Of a stretch of DNA of 64,000 bases, positions 11,770-21,702 are shown in pieces. Source of the stretch: Ehretia macrophylla (lineage: Eukaryota > Streptophyta > Magnoliopsida > Boraginales > Ehretiaceae); contig CM075782.1 in the NCBI GenBank assembly GCA_037974665.1, positions 43,080,851 to 43,144,850 on the forward strand, given 5' to 3'. Each line of letters begins with the position of its first letter. Position 1 is the first letter of the stretch. The notes beneath the pieces were generated by a model, which saw only the letters and a program-made list of their open reading frames with translations, searched no databases and was not told the origin of the DNA. The translations under genes and the position numbers were made by a program.

Positions 11770-11965
11770 ATGAGTATTGGATTTAGATCGTCTCACATCA
11801 TATAATTTTACGGGATAGATTAAACGGTAATAATATATCTAAATTATTTTATCATAACTATATAGACAAACTATCGCCACTGAATCTCTACATAGATATA
11901 TCATCACCTTTAAATCTCTTTCGTAACTTTATAATAACATGAGATGATCTAAATCCGATGTTGAA
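11770..11965. mobile_element. Small inverted-repeat element (MITE-like)
   Basis: 'ggatttagatcgtctcacat' at about 11779 pairs with the reverse complement of 'gatgatctaaatcc' near 11944-11956. Weaker pairing extends inward over about 70 bp per arm ('aatatatctaaa' with 'tagatatatcat'). No clear target duplication. Confidence 0.6.
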
Positions 11966-12003
11966 TATTACTGCTACAACAAATGGCTCAATCACTTGAG
12001 CAT

Positions 12004-12339
12004 TCAGGGTGTTGTGGTGAGTTCTTTGCACAATAATCCTAAGTCATGTATGTCTTCCTTGTAAATTCCAATTGTTGTTTCATAAAAAGGACTCAGTTCC
12101 CAATAATTTTCCTTATTCCAAAAGTACTCAAAAGAGGAACAATTTGTGGTGTTTTGGTACGCACAGCTAGTTATGTTGAAATCATGGTAGTGTGCTATAA
12201 ATGGTGCATGAGACCAACCTTTCCTGCCCATTCACCACTCCATATACTTGCCTCTATTCTCATAGGCTTTGTTGGGTAATTCACTCCTAGTGCACTCTTA
12301 TTCTTGAACACTGTTATGGGAATTTCGTCCACAAAAAAC
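12004..12339 (-). pseudogene. XTH exon 3 (xyloglucan endotransglucosylase/hydrolase), broken
   Basis: XTH enzymes (GH16) cut and rejoin xyloglucan in the cell wall. After a 'ttttttag' acceptor at 12341-12340 the minus strand reads 'FFVDEIPITVFKNKSALGVN', then 'YPTKPMRIEASIWSGEWAGK', then after a frame change 'WSHAPFIAHYHDFNITSCAY', and ends 'CKELTTTP'. This is the C-terminal half of an XTH, normally following the catalytic HDEIDFEF exon. Two frame breaks: about 4 nt missing near 12213 (expected GKVDWSHAP) and an extra C near 12007 (expected TTTPEC). No catalytic exon lies next to it; a phase-compatible exon 2 is at 52980-53176 on the same strand. Confidence 0.85.
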
Positions 12340-12767
12340 CTAAAAAAGGGCAATCTAATAAGTTATTACATGCAAAAAAAGAATTCGGGGTACAAAATTC
12401 CAGTTGTATATGATTACAATATTGAAACTCTTTTACAACACTGTGAATGAAAAATTAAAAAACATTGAAATATGTGTTGCAATGATTTTTTAGCCATGGT
12501 AGAAATCAAAACCGTTTGCAAAGGTTTGAAGGGATAAATATTTTTTTTATCATTTTTTGTTGATAATTACTAATGAGATTACTTTTTAACAACTAATTTT
12601 TTCAGTTTAATTGCAACGGTTTTTAAAGTCATTACTTGTTGTTCACAAAAAATCATTCAAAAGAGCATTTGAAAAATGACCATATGCAATGATTTTTATC
12701 ATTTTGTAATAATTTTAAATGTTTCACCAGATAAAAAATGTGATTATTAAGTATATTAGGGACAACG
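12340..12767. other. Sequence upstream of the XTH exon, no gene recognised
   Basis: AT-rich. Would be intron sequence if exon 3 ever belonged to the distant exon 2. Confidence 0.4.
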
Positions 12768-12865
12768 GGAAAAAATTATTTTAGTCTCTGATATTTTTGT
12801 TAAAGACCAAATCAGTCCTTGTATTTTTGAAAAAAACCAAACTAGTCCCTCCGTTAAGTAGAGAA
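12768..12865 (+). repeat. Left terminal inverted repeat of the Pack-MULE
   Basis: Pairs with 14550-14646 in reverse complement. Followed by 'aagggcaattccgtcatttta', which also has a decayed partner near 14490-14515. Confidence 0.75.
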
Positions 12866-12904
12866 CTGTTAAACTTAACGGATGCAAGGGCAATTCCGTC
12901 ATTT

Positions 12905-14310
12905 TAGTTTTTTAAAAAAAACCCTATCTCTTCTGTCGTCTCTGTCTTCCATTACCACACACACACAAGCGTAACCCCAACCCCTCCCCCACCACACAGA
13001 CCCTTCCCCTCTCTCCCACACACAGACACACACCGCGCTTTCTTCTGTCTAGGCTCTCTCTCTCATATACACACAGGGGGCGACTTGTTCACCGACGACA
13101 CACACACCAACTCTCCGGCGACGCACTCTCACTCAGGTAACCATCTATGCTTACATGATATATATGTGTGTTTATATACTTGCAGTTGCATATATATGTG
13201 TGTTTATATCTATATGCATTTTTTTATATTTTTATTGATTTAGTTAAACTCTATTTACTAAAAAGATAATATGGATTTTAATTATAAACGTGATGTTCAT
13301 TTATTATTTTCCTTCATTTTTTTTAATTTTTTAATTTTTAATTTTTAATTTTTTTAAAATTGTGCTGATAATGCAGGTCGATTTGATAATTTATTATCTG
13401 GATTTGGATAATGTGATTCAATCTGAGGTCAAATTTAAAGTTGAGAATTGGCGTTGTTGAGAGTGTAATTGGTGAAAGCTATTCGAGTTTTCGAATTTAA
13501 GCAGAGATACTTGATTCAGAATTAAGAGTTTGTAAAGAGTTTTGGGATCTTAATTACTTTTTTAGTAACTAATTGGGTCGATTTTGTCGTAAAATGTGGG
13601 TGGTTGATGTATAAATTTTGTGATTCTCGTAGCGGATTTGATAGTTTAAACGCGAAAGGAGGAAGCTTTAGAGTGTTTTTCATTGCCAATTTGAGATAAT
13701 TTGTATTAGTGTTTTGCATGGGAGACTCTATGTGATGACTGATTACCGTTTCTATAGTGTTTGGAGATTCAGGGTGCATGATTATAAAAAGAAGAGATTC
13801 GGGGTGAAGCAATAGCTCGAGAAAGTTAGTTTCTTTAAGCATATGTGTTGGAAAAGGTCGAAGGAATTGGATATGAGAAGGTATTGGTTCAAGAAACTAT
13901 CTTTAGTGTTCGGCCGTAGACCACCGCTCAACTGGTTGTTATTGTGTCTCGTCAGTTTTATCGTGTTGATTGCTTTGTTGGGATCGTCTTCATCGAGTGA
14001 GTTTGATTCAGTGACTTCCGTAGCTAAACAAGACGTTTATATGAGTGATAGGAGGCTAAAGCAGCATGCAGCAAGTGATTATTTGGAGTTAAAAGGCTTA
14101 TCATTTAATGCTAATCGTTCAAAAGAAATTGGTTTTTGTGGGAAGGACAGAGAGAATTATGTGCCTTGCTATAATGTATCTGCAAATTTGTTAGCTAGGT
14201 ATAAGGATGGAAAGGAGTTTGATCGACATTGTGATGTATCACGAGACCGGCAACATTGTTTGGTTCGTCCACCTAAGGACTATATTATGACTTTTTATGT
14301 TTTTTTGTGA
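12905..14310 (+). pseudogene. Captured 5' part of a PMT4/PMT5-like putative methyltransferase gene
   Basis: PMT proteins (DUF248) are Golgi type II membrane proteins thought to methylate wall polysaccharides. Here 12905-13136 looks like a C/T-rich 5' UTR and 13137-13376 a leader intron (GTAACC..TGCAG). The open frame 13843-14310 encodes 155 residues. From the second Met (MRRYWFKKLSLVFG, 13873) it matches the PMT4/5 N-terminus: a hydrophobic membrane anchor 'WLLLCLVSFIVLIALLG', a luminal stem, then 'GFCGKDRENYVPCYN' and 'VRPPKDY'. After DYI homology stops in mid-exon and a chance stop follows. The S-adenosylmethionine-binding domain is entirely missing, so the product could only be an anchored stem. 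The frame itself is undamaged, which suggests recent capture or tolerated expression. Confidence 0.82.
13137..13376 (+). other. Leader (5' UTR) intron inside the captured PMT fragment
   Basis: Donor 'ctcag|gtaacc' and acceptor 'aatgcag|gtcga'. The retained intron shows the capture was of genomic DNA, not cDNA. Confidence 0.6.
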
Positions 14311-14549
14311 TTAATTTTTATGTTGTTTATGTTTGAATTGGATTAATTGTAGTTTTTCTTCTTTTTTTTTCGATGTGAATGATGGTGTATTGGTACTAAT
14401 TTGGGATGATAAATGCTTTTTGGACTGATTTGGGCTTTTATTATAACGTCAGGGACCAACTTGGTTTTTTCCTTTGTAAATATATGTGACTTAGGGGCAT
14501 TATTGTCTTTTCACTTGGTCAAAGGGTTGATCATTAACGTATGGCTAAC

Positions 14550-14646
14550 GGAAGTTATCTAGAGGGACCAAATTGGCCTTTTTTCCAGAACACAGGGACC
14601 AACTTGGTCTTTAGCTATAAACTCAGGGACTAAAATGGCTTTTTCC
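14550..14646 (-). repeat. Right terminal inverted repeat of the Pack-MULE
   Basis: Ends 'ctaaaatggctttttcc'. A further repeat of the motif 'cagggaccaacttggttttt' lies inside at 14451. Confidence 0.75.
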
Positions 14647-14895
14647 TGGTGCAAAATGCCTTAAGAATGTGGGTGTGCCAACTTTTTCCTTGTGGGTGCG
14701 TAATTTATGTTCGTACCTTGTGCGCAAGATTCCTGCAAATAGTAGTCATTTGTGCCTTTGAAGAAAATAATAATCTTGAGCAATATTTAAGACATTACTT
14801 GCTTTATAAAGGTTGGCTATTTCTGAGCTTAATGAACTAAAAGGTGAGTGTGTTGTGAAACTTGTAGAGTTGGGGCGATTTTAGTGTAAGTTAAA
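14647..14895 (+). promoter_or_regulatory. Short upstream region of NEP1 copy 1
   Basis: Only 249 bp separate the MULE end from the NEP1 start codon. This stretch is near-identical to 23560-23817 upstream of the second NEP1 copy. Any original promoter beyond 249 bp has been replaced by the MULE. I cannot point to a specific TATA box. Confidence 0.45.
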
Positions 14896-17044
14896 ATGGC
14901 GAGGACTTATAAAATGAAAGGGCAGAAGAGGAAGAAGAAAGAGAGAAACGATGACAAGGAGGAAAAAGCAGCTGAACAATTTGTTGAAGAGGAGGCATAT
15001 GGGAGTGCAAAAAAAGCAAAGACAGAAGGTACTGAAACAGATGAAGAGAGAGTGGAGGAAGTTGTAAATCAACTTGTTGGCATTCCAGTTGCACCATCGG
15101 ATCAGAACAATAAGCCTGGGATTGTGTTTATTCTTGAGAAGGCTTCTTTAGAGGTTGCTAAAGTCGGAAAGGTTTGTCAAATATAATCTTTTCTTATATT
15201 CTTCTCGGGTCATGTCTTTGTGTCCTTCTGTCTAATGTTATAGTACAAGCTATATGGCTCTTGGGTGTTTCTCTTTCAGTGACTATATTGTCGGAAAATA
15301 TGTCTTCTCTCTTCAACAACACATAATTTTGAATGCGATTACTAGTAACGTAATGCCATTTTGGCATGTTGTCTGAGAATCCACCTTTTTTTCCCGAGAA
15401 ATATTGTCTGAGATTCCACCTTGGCATCTGAAAGTGGTAATTGATAGAAAGGGAATAACAATGAAAACCTTTTTATTTTTCATATGGTAGTATTATGAGC
15501 CTAATAGATTGGTACTTCTTCTTATACAGACATACCAACTGCTAAACTCAGAGGACCATGCCAATTTTCTCAAGAAGCATAACAAGAACCCTGCTGATTA
15601 TCGACCTGACATTGCTCATCAGGTTAGTGAACTACACCTGTAATTGTTCTGAAAAGGCTTCTAACACGTTTTCAAAGTTTGCCTTTACATGAAATATTCT
15701 TTTAGATATACATCAGGTTCTTGATTAGGACCTGCAATGTGACCGACTGTTCTGACTATACAACATCTTTCCAATGACCTTGCATCTTCATGAAGTTATC
15801 ATTTTCATGGTTAAATTCTTGTTACTTGTGGTATTGGTGCTTGTATAAACTCTTGTAGGCATGCAAGATCCTGATCATTTTAGAGAACTATAGAGAAGCT
15901 AAAAGGTTTATTATGGATGCACTTGTTGTTTGATTGTTCTATCCTTGGATGATTTGGGGAAGTAACTCATTCCTTGACTTGTAAACCTCAGAAAATGTTA
16001 TCCATGAGAAATAGGCCGAATAATGAAATATGCATGATAAGTGACATTATCTTTTCACTTTTCAGTCTTAACTAATCGTCAAATAAGAGTAAGAAAATGG
16101 CCGTTAAATGGAATTGTGCCTCTTTTTCCCTTGCTTCTAGTCCTATCAAATAATTTATATGGTTTTGATCTTGCTTAAAATACATTCTGGCATTCTTCAA
16201 GTTCAGAAATGTTGTTTGGTTACCGAGCTAGTATTTCATATGCTTGTTTGTAACTGGAAGTATATATTTATCAAGCTGAGTCATATTACTTTCTTTCTGA
16301 AGTATTCATTCTATGAAGTATATATTTACCAAGCTATATCATATTACTTTCTTTCTGAAGTGTATTCATTCTATGAAGAATATATTTACCAAGCTGAATC
16401 ATGTTACTTTCCTTCTGAAGTATTCATTCTATGAAATGTTGATGGATTCAGGCAATCACAATGATCTTAGATAGCCGATTAAACAAAGCTGGGAGATTAA
16501 AGGCGCTGTATGTAAGAACAGAGAAGGGCGTTCTTTTCGAAATTAAACCTCATGTTCGTATCCCAAGAACATTCAAGAGATTTTCTGGTCTTATGTGTAA
16601 GTTGAACTGATAATTGCTTAAATATTATGATACTATAGATTAGAATATGATTTTTAAAATGCTTTTCCCCTTGTGACTTTCTCTAATGGATTTACTAATC
16701 ACCATTGCAGTGCAACTGCTACAAAAGATGAGTATAGCTGCTGTTGGCTCACGTGAAAAACTTCTGAAAGCTATAAAAAATCCTGTAACACAATATTTAC
16801 CCCTTGATTCTCGTAAAATAGGTGAACAAGTTTTCCAACTCTTTCTAGTTGTTCCATTTCATCATCTTTCAGAGATAACAAAGTGTTTTTCTGGACAACA
16901 GGGTTTTCACATAGTTCGGAAAAACTGGTTGACATACAAGATTATATCAATGCTGTTAGTGACGAGATGAACCTTGTGTTTGTGGTATGTCCAGCTGTGA
17001 CTCAGTTATAAAATTAATGTTCACATCGTTGCAATGGTATTTCA

Positions 17045-17075
<31 letters not shown>

Positions 17076-17570
17076 CTGCAGGTTGGTGCAATGGCCTATG
17101 GGAAAATTGATTCGGAGTATGTTGATGATTATTTATCAGGTAAGTTGGTTCATTATTGAATTTCTTTACCCTGTGATATTTATTGTTATGGAAATTGGCA
17201 CTAGTATATTACACAGTTGCTAACAACTCAACACAGATTTGTTTTGTCCATTGCACTTGCTTATAACTAATGGCATATAGTTTTTTGGAAGTGCACGCTG
17301 TTGCTAATAATTCGACACATTTGTTTTAGTCAGAGTTCTAGTCATCATTGAATAACAAGTACCATTGTCTATTGTTAAGAGGTTGCAGGATCATAATTAT
17401 TTCTAGATCCGCCCCTGCTCGTGCCACCTTTTAGATCTCCGGTTGATTCCGTTTGGACCTAGACTAATATTCTTCTTATCTTTTTTCCGGTATCAAATTA
17501 TCCATTGAGCGCTGCCTACTGTATAACAATGATCACAGGGGCTGTTGAGCGAAAGTGGAAGATTTTGTAA
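14896..17570 (+). CDS. NEP1: NEP1/EMG1 rRNA pseudouridine N1-methyltransferase (copy 1)
   Basis: NEP1/EMG1 is a nucleolar SPOUT-class enzyme that methylates N1 of a pseudouridine in 18S rRNA and is needed for 40S assembly. Exons: 14896-15171, 15530-15622, 16452-16596, 16711-16821, 16902-16984, 17082-17139, 17491-17570; joined length 281 residues, normal for the family. The N-terminus is a Lys/Glu-rich nucleolar-type extension. Core blocks: '[16 protein letters not shown]', '[20 protein letters not shown]', '[20 protein letters not shown]', '[13 protein letters not shown]', '[14 protein letters not shown]', '[15 protein letters not shown]', '[10 protein letters not shown]'. Donors and acceptors are GT..AG and phases agree, except the last acceptor, which reads GG (17489-17490) instead of AG. 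Without that splice the protein would lose its last 26 residues, including the conserved NYPLSAA block. Intron 2 carries a threefold 58-bp repeat and intron 5 a long T tract. Confidence 0.88.
16258..16436 (+). repeat. Threefold tandem repeat (about 58 bp) in NEP1 intron 2
   Basis: Unit resembling 'gaagtatatatttatcaagc ... attactttctttctgaagtattcattctat', three copies. The same array occurs in copy 2 at about 25052-25233, so it predates the duplication. Confidence 0.8.
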
Positions 17571-19062
17571 ACTTGTATTGCTTTTGGTGCATTTGGTTGA
17601 TGATATTGTAGCGTTACACATGTGATCTTGATATTATCATCTCTGTAGCTGTTAGCCCGTAAACAAACACTGTTTTTATTGTACTCTTTTGGCTTTTTGG
17701 ATATATATGGCAATATAACATCCAAAAATACATTATGTTAACTCGAATGTCGCTCTTTCTTTTCCATTCTCATCGATGTATTAAAATCTTTTTATCATTT
17801 GAGAACATGATATATATTAGAAGACTGTTTCAAGCAACAAAGAGAAGAACATGTTTTGTCCTAAGTTTTTACATAATTTGATTATGAAAACAGATATAGA
17901 CTACAAGAACCATCTCCTTTTTAATTCTCTGCTCTTCATTTTTATATGTTTTTATTTAGGTAGAGATGTTTTCTTTAATGGCAAAAGGCATTTTTACAGA
18001 TCCTGTCCACGAATTTCCATTTTCTTCTTCCACTTCACTAACATGCTTCCATCTCTTTCCTTTCTTCTGCCCTAATATTTCAACTTAATGAGCAACACAA
18101 ATGCCTCACATAATCAACTGATGCATGTTAAACACGTACGTAGCCATCATCAAAACAATTGTTGATGCTGTTACAATTGTTTTATGCTTCTGGCGTTAAG
18201 GAGAGCTGCAAAACTAGCCATATTGGATATAATATATTGCCAACATAATACACCATCTTGGAATGCCTACATATTTTTATACGTACTATCAAGTTGGTAA
18301 AAGCCAACTCCAACACGTCTATTTTTCTTTTTTCTTTTTTTTTTTAAAACAAAAAAAATTAAGAATATTAGGAGGTCAAATGTTATATTATACACCTATT
18401 GTGGGAATAAAGTGATATTAACTCAATATTTCATAATAATTGAATTTGTAAAATAGTAGCAGGAAGAGTTGCTAAATTATGTGATGGGAAGTATCATTCC
18501 TCTTCATGTTTGAATCTATTTAAAAGCGAAATAGTGGAGAATAGTAGAATGTTTTGTACCATGAAGTCAGATGTATAACAGAGAAAAAGTTGAATCACAT
18601 AGGGAACGGGCATTTTCATTTCCAGCTTAATCGTGTCATGCTATGAGCCAATTTTCAAGCAGAAGATACTTTTGTGGAAAAAAGCAGTTGAGCCAGATCC
18701 ATAGTTCTTTAAGGTAGTTGATTATTTGGTGAGATGAAGAAGACTTTTTTCTTTTCTTTTTTCTCCAAGTGTCTTCCAACATAATGCTTTATTTGAGAAC
18801 ATTAGCCCTTGAATCTCATGTGGAGGACACCAATGAGTTGAGGAGCTAAATTGTTTGTGTTGGAAATTAGGAGTAATGTTGTAATTCTTTATGCCGTCAA
18901 GAAAAACCATAATAGATCACTATATGCCCAGTTTTTCCCCTAGTTGTATTCTGCCCCTAACCTCATACAGCACCGTGGTATCTTACTCTGGTTTGGCTTT
19001 ATTGTGAAGTTCATATGCTGCCAATGCGTATGGTAATGCCTTTGCACATCCTCCTTGGCCAG
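17571..19062. other. NEP1 3' flank and intergenic DNA
   Basis: No coding homology recognised. The piece 'tatgctgccaatgcgtatgg' just before 19063 looks coding-like but does not match the Fd-GOGAT exon expected there. Confidence 0.45.
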
Positions 19063-21078
19063 GTAAGAGGTATGTTGGCGCAACTGGGCTATGACAAACT
19101 GGATGACATAATTAGGCGCACAGATCTATTAAAACCTCAAGATATCTCATTGATGAAGACTCAGCATCTCGATCTTAGTTATATAGTTTCAGTATGTATC
19201 CAGGACACAATTGTTTATCCTTATCCCTGAGACTTCATCTCCTTCGCTTTCTAATGTATAATGTTTTTCTTGTAATTTATTTCAGTATGCTGGATTACCA
19301 AAATGGAGTAGCACTACGATCAGCAATCAGGATGTTCATAGTAATGGTCCTGTTCTTGATGATATTGTGCTCTCTTATCCATAGGTAAAATTTGATCAAT
19401 ATGATTTGCTTTTCAGTTAATAAAAGTATTTATCCTTTCAGACTGGTGATCTTTACATTTGTCTCATGTAAAGGCTTAGTACTATTCGGATGTGATTCAC
19501 TTTGCTTTTGCATATGATATTTGCATAGCTGCAAGCACTATATTTGCCTAAATGACGCTGGATATTTCTTTCAAAGAATGTCTAAGATAATAGTTATAAA
19601 TTTGTCGCAACCAGAAAAAATTAGCACCCTTCTTATGTTAAACTCATTTAGGTATTTTATTATATAATGAAGTTCATTAAAGATTAGGCTATAACGTGTA
19701 CATTCTAGTTGACGCACACCAACAAAAGGAGGCTGCAACTTTAGACTTTATGCATTTATGAGTGCATTGTTCCACTAGTTGAACTCTAGAGTAGTTGAGC
19801 AGAGAATAGGTTAATATAAGCACGTATGAACATAATTGGCATAATATTTATTGACCATTCAATAAAAGTGCTTGACATAAAGTATTTGTAAACGATATAG
19901 TATCACCATCTGATGCTAGGATTTCCTCTGCAAAGAATTACTTGTGTGAAATTGGAAGACTTGCATATTGGTGAATTTGATTTTCTAGCTTTTGCTTATA
20001 CGCAATGTATTTTTCATTTGTTTATCATATTGATCTAAAATATTCTTTTTATTTTTGTAGATATCAGATGCAATTGAGAATGAGAAGGTGGTCAGTAAGA
20101 CTTTCAAAATATACAATGTAGACCGAGCTGTTTGTGGGCGTATAGCTGGTGTAGTTGCAAAGAAGTATGGTGACACTGGTTTTGCTGGGCAGCTGAATAT
20201 AACGTAATTTGGACTCCCAAGATATAATAAACGAATAATACTATAGACATATTTTCATGTTTGCTGTTGTAACATTTGAGAAGTACTGATACATTTTCTA
20301 TATAATGCAGATTCACTGGGAGTGCAGGGCAATCGTTTGCTTGTTTTCTAACTCCTGGGATGAACATTCGACTTACAGGAGAAGCTAATGATTATGTGGG
20401 AAAGGTTTGTTGCTTACATGAGAACATTGTAAGCAACAAACCTTTTGCAGTAAGAAACTCGCTTGCTCAAGCAGTCGTGGAAGGAACCGGAGATCATTGT
20501 TGTGAGTATATGACAGGAGGTTGTGTGGTTGTGCTTGGAAAGTACGTACTCTCTCTTCATATTGTCCAATTGTTTGGGAAAGCTATATTGAAGTAATCAG
20601 CAGAGGAGCTTAAGTTACTTTGTTTTGCTTTTAACAGGGTGGGCAGAAATGTAACAACTGGTATGACTGGAGGTTTAGCCTACATCCTTGATGAGGATGA
20701 TACTCTAATTCCCAAGGTTTGTGGCAATAAATGAACTCTGCTATCACCAGTTCATATATGTGTAACACACTATGAATTTTAGACTTTCCCTTGGATTTGG
20801 TCATCATTTCTATTTTGGCAGTTGATGTCTCTCAGCTACAAGTAAATTCTTACTCGTAAACTATTCCACTGAATTACTTAAGTTGTTTCTCTCTTTGAAA
20901 TTGGTCGATTGATTTATTTGTTACTACTCTATTTCTTTGTAGAGTACCTTAAATTTCTGGAATCTTCAGCTTACCTTTGGTGAATTTGAAACAGGTGAAC
21001 AAGGAGATTGTCAAAATCCAGCAAGTGGTAGCTCCTGTGGGCCAGATGCGGCTAAAGAGCCTTATCGAAGCGCATGTT
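19063..21078 (+). pseudogene. Fragment of ferredoxin-dependent glutamate synthase gene (Fd-GOGAT)
   Basis: Fd-GOGAT makes glutamate from glutamine and 2-oxoglutarate in plastids. Preserved exons, with introns: 19063-19191 ('[20 protein letters not shown]'), 19286-19384 ('[19 protein letters not shown]'), 20061-20204 ('[20 protein letters not shown]'), 20311-20404 ('[20 protein letters not shown]'), a 3' piece of the next exon up to 20541 ('[20 protein letters not shown]'), 20638-20716, and 20995-21078 ('VNKEIVKIQQVVAPVGQMRL'). These belong to the end of the synthase domain and the C-terminal beta-helix. Damage: the last codon of exon 2 is TAG where GAG is expected (19382-19384). An intron plus most of the following exon (from the GMAGGEL block to the region before FAVRNS) is replaced by a perfect hairpin. 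All 5' exons and the true 3' end are absent. Retained introns mean DNA-level copying. Confidence 0.9.
20401..20445. repeat. Perfect 18-bp hairpin at a deletion scar inside the Fd-GOGAT fragment
   Basis: 'aaaggtttgttgcttaca' (20401-20418), a 9-bp loop, then its exact reverse complement (20428-20445). The left arm is the real exon end plus donor site; the right arm abuts the surviving exon sequence. The reading frame stays open across it. Confidence 0.9.
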
Positions 21079-21702
21079 GTAAGTACCTGTTGTGCCAAAC
21101 CGCTAGATTGTGTATATAGGCTAAATTGTTTATATAAACTTCATTGAGAAATCTTCATGCTTTCATCTTCCTGTTAACCTGTTTGAAAAAACTAACCTTG
21201 CAGAGAATTAAATGTCAAGTCTATAAAATAATTTTCTTCCTAATATAAATTGTAACAATGTAATGTACATCTGATGTATTGTAAAATATCATTCTTTATA
21301 GTAGTAAATAACATTGTATGGAAGCTGTTTGGCCTCCCTTGTAAATGCTTGCAACTAGACAAAGATAACTTTGGGTATGCCTCAATTGTCTTTTAATGCC
21401 ATTTATTCAACCCTCACAGAAAGAAATTTATAGATGAGCCATCTGACCAGCCATAACTCCATTTTGATCGTGTATACGAGGCAGTTGAAGTGGGATAACT
21501 ACTTCAGCCCACTACCTCCAATTTGAATGTGCAGAAATCGTGGGGTAACTTCCCCATCCCACCATCTCCATTTCGTCCATGTGTGAATAGGCACTGAACG
21601 TGGGGAGACAACCCACATACTTCATGCATCATAAGCAAAATGTAGGCGAAGCTAAACGTGGGCAATTTCTCATTCACCCACACATTCTTCCAAAATTAAG
21701 TA
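21079..21702. other. Remnant GOGAT intron and intergenic DNA
   Basis: Begins as the intron after the last exon. A short near-duplicate block ('ttgaagtgggataactact...', 'cgtggggtaacttcccc') occurs at 21480-21570. No gene. Confidence 0.45.

Larger units (their letters stand above)
12768..14646. mobile_element. Probable Pack-MULE enclosing a PMT gene fragment
   Basis: The left end 'ggaaaaaattattttagtct' and the reverse complement of the right end 'ggaaaaagccattttagtcc' begin a terminal inverted repeat of about 90-110 bp (roughly 75% by eye). It continues through 'aaagaccaa', 'cagtccttgt/tggtccctgt', 'gaaaaaa' and 'ggtccctc'. Between the ends is host gene sequence with its own leader intron and no transposase, the definition of a Pack-MULE. 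I could not find a 9-bp target duplication (left flank gggacaacg, right flank tggtgcaaa). The right end lies 249 bp before the NEP1 start codon and coincides with the point where homology to the second NEP1 copy begins. Confidence 0.75.

Noticed and set aside
14649..14840. 63-codon frame repeated at 23561-23752
   Set aside because: It lies in the duplicated NEP1 upstream region; similarity reflects the segmental duplication, not coding constraint.
18722..18910. 62-codon minus frame with Cys/His/Trp residues
   Set aside because: No family resemblance that I could defend; kept as intergenic.
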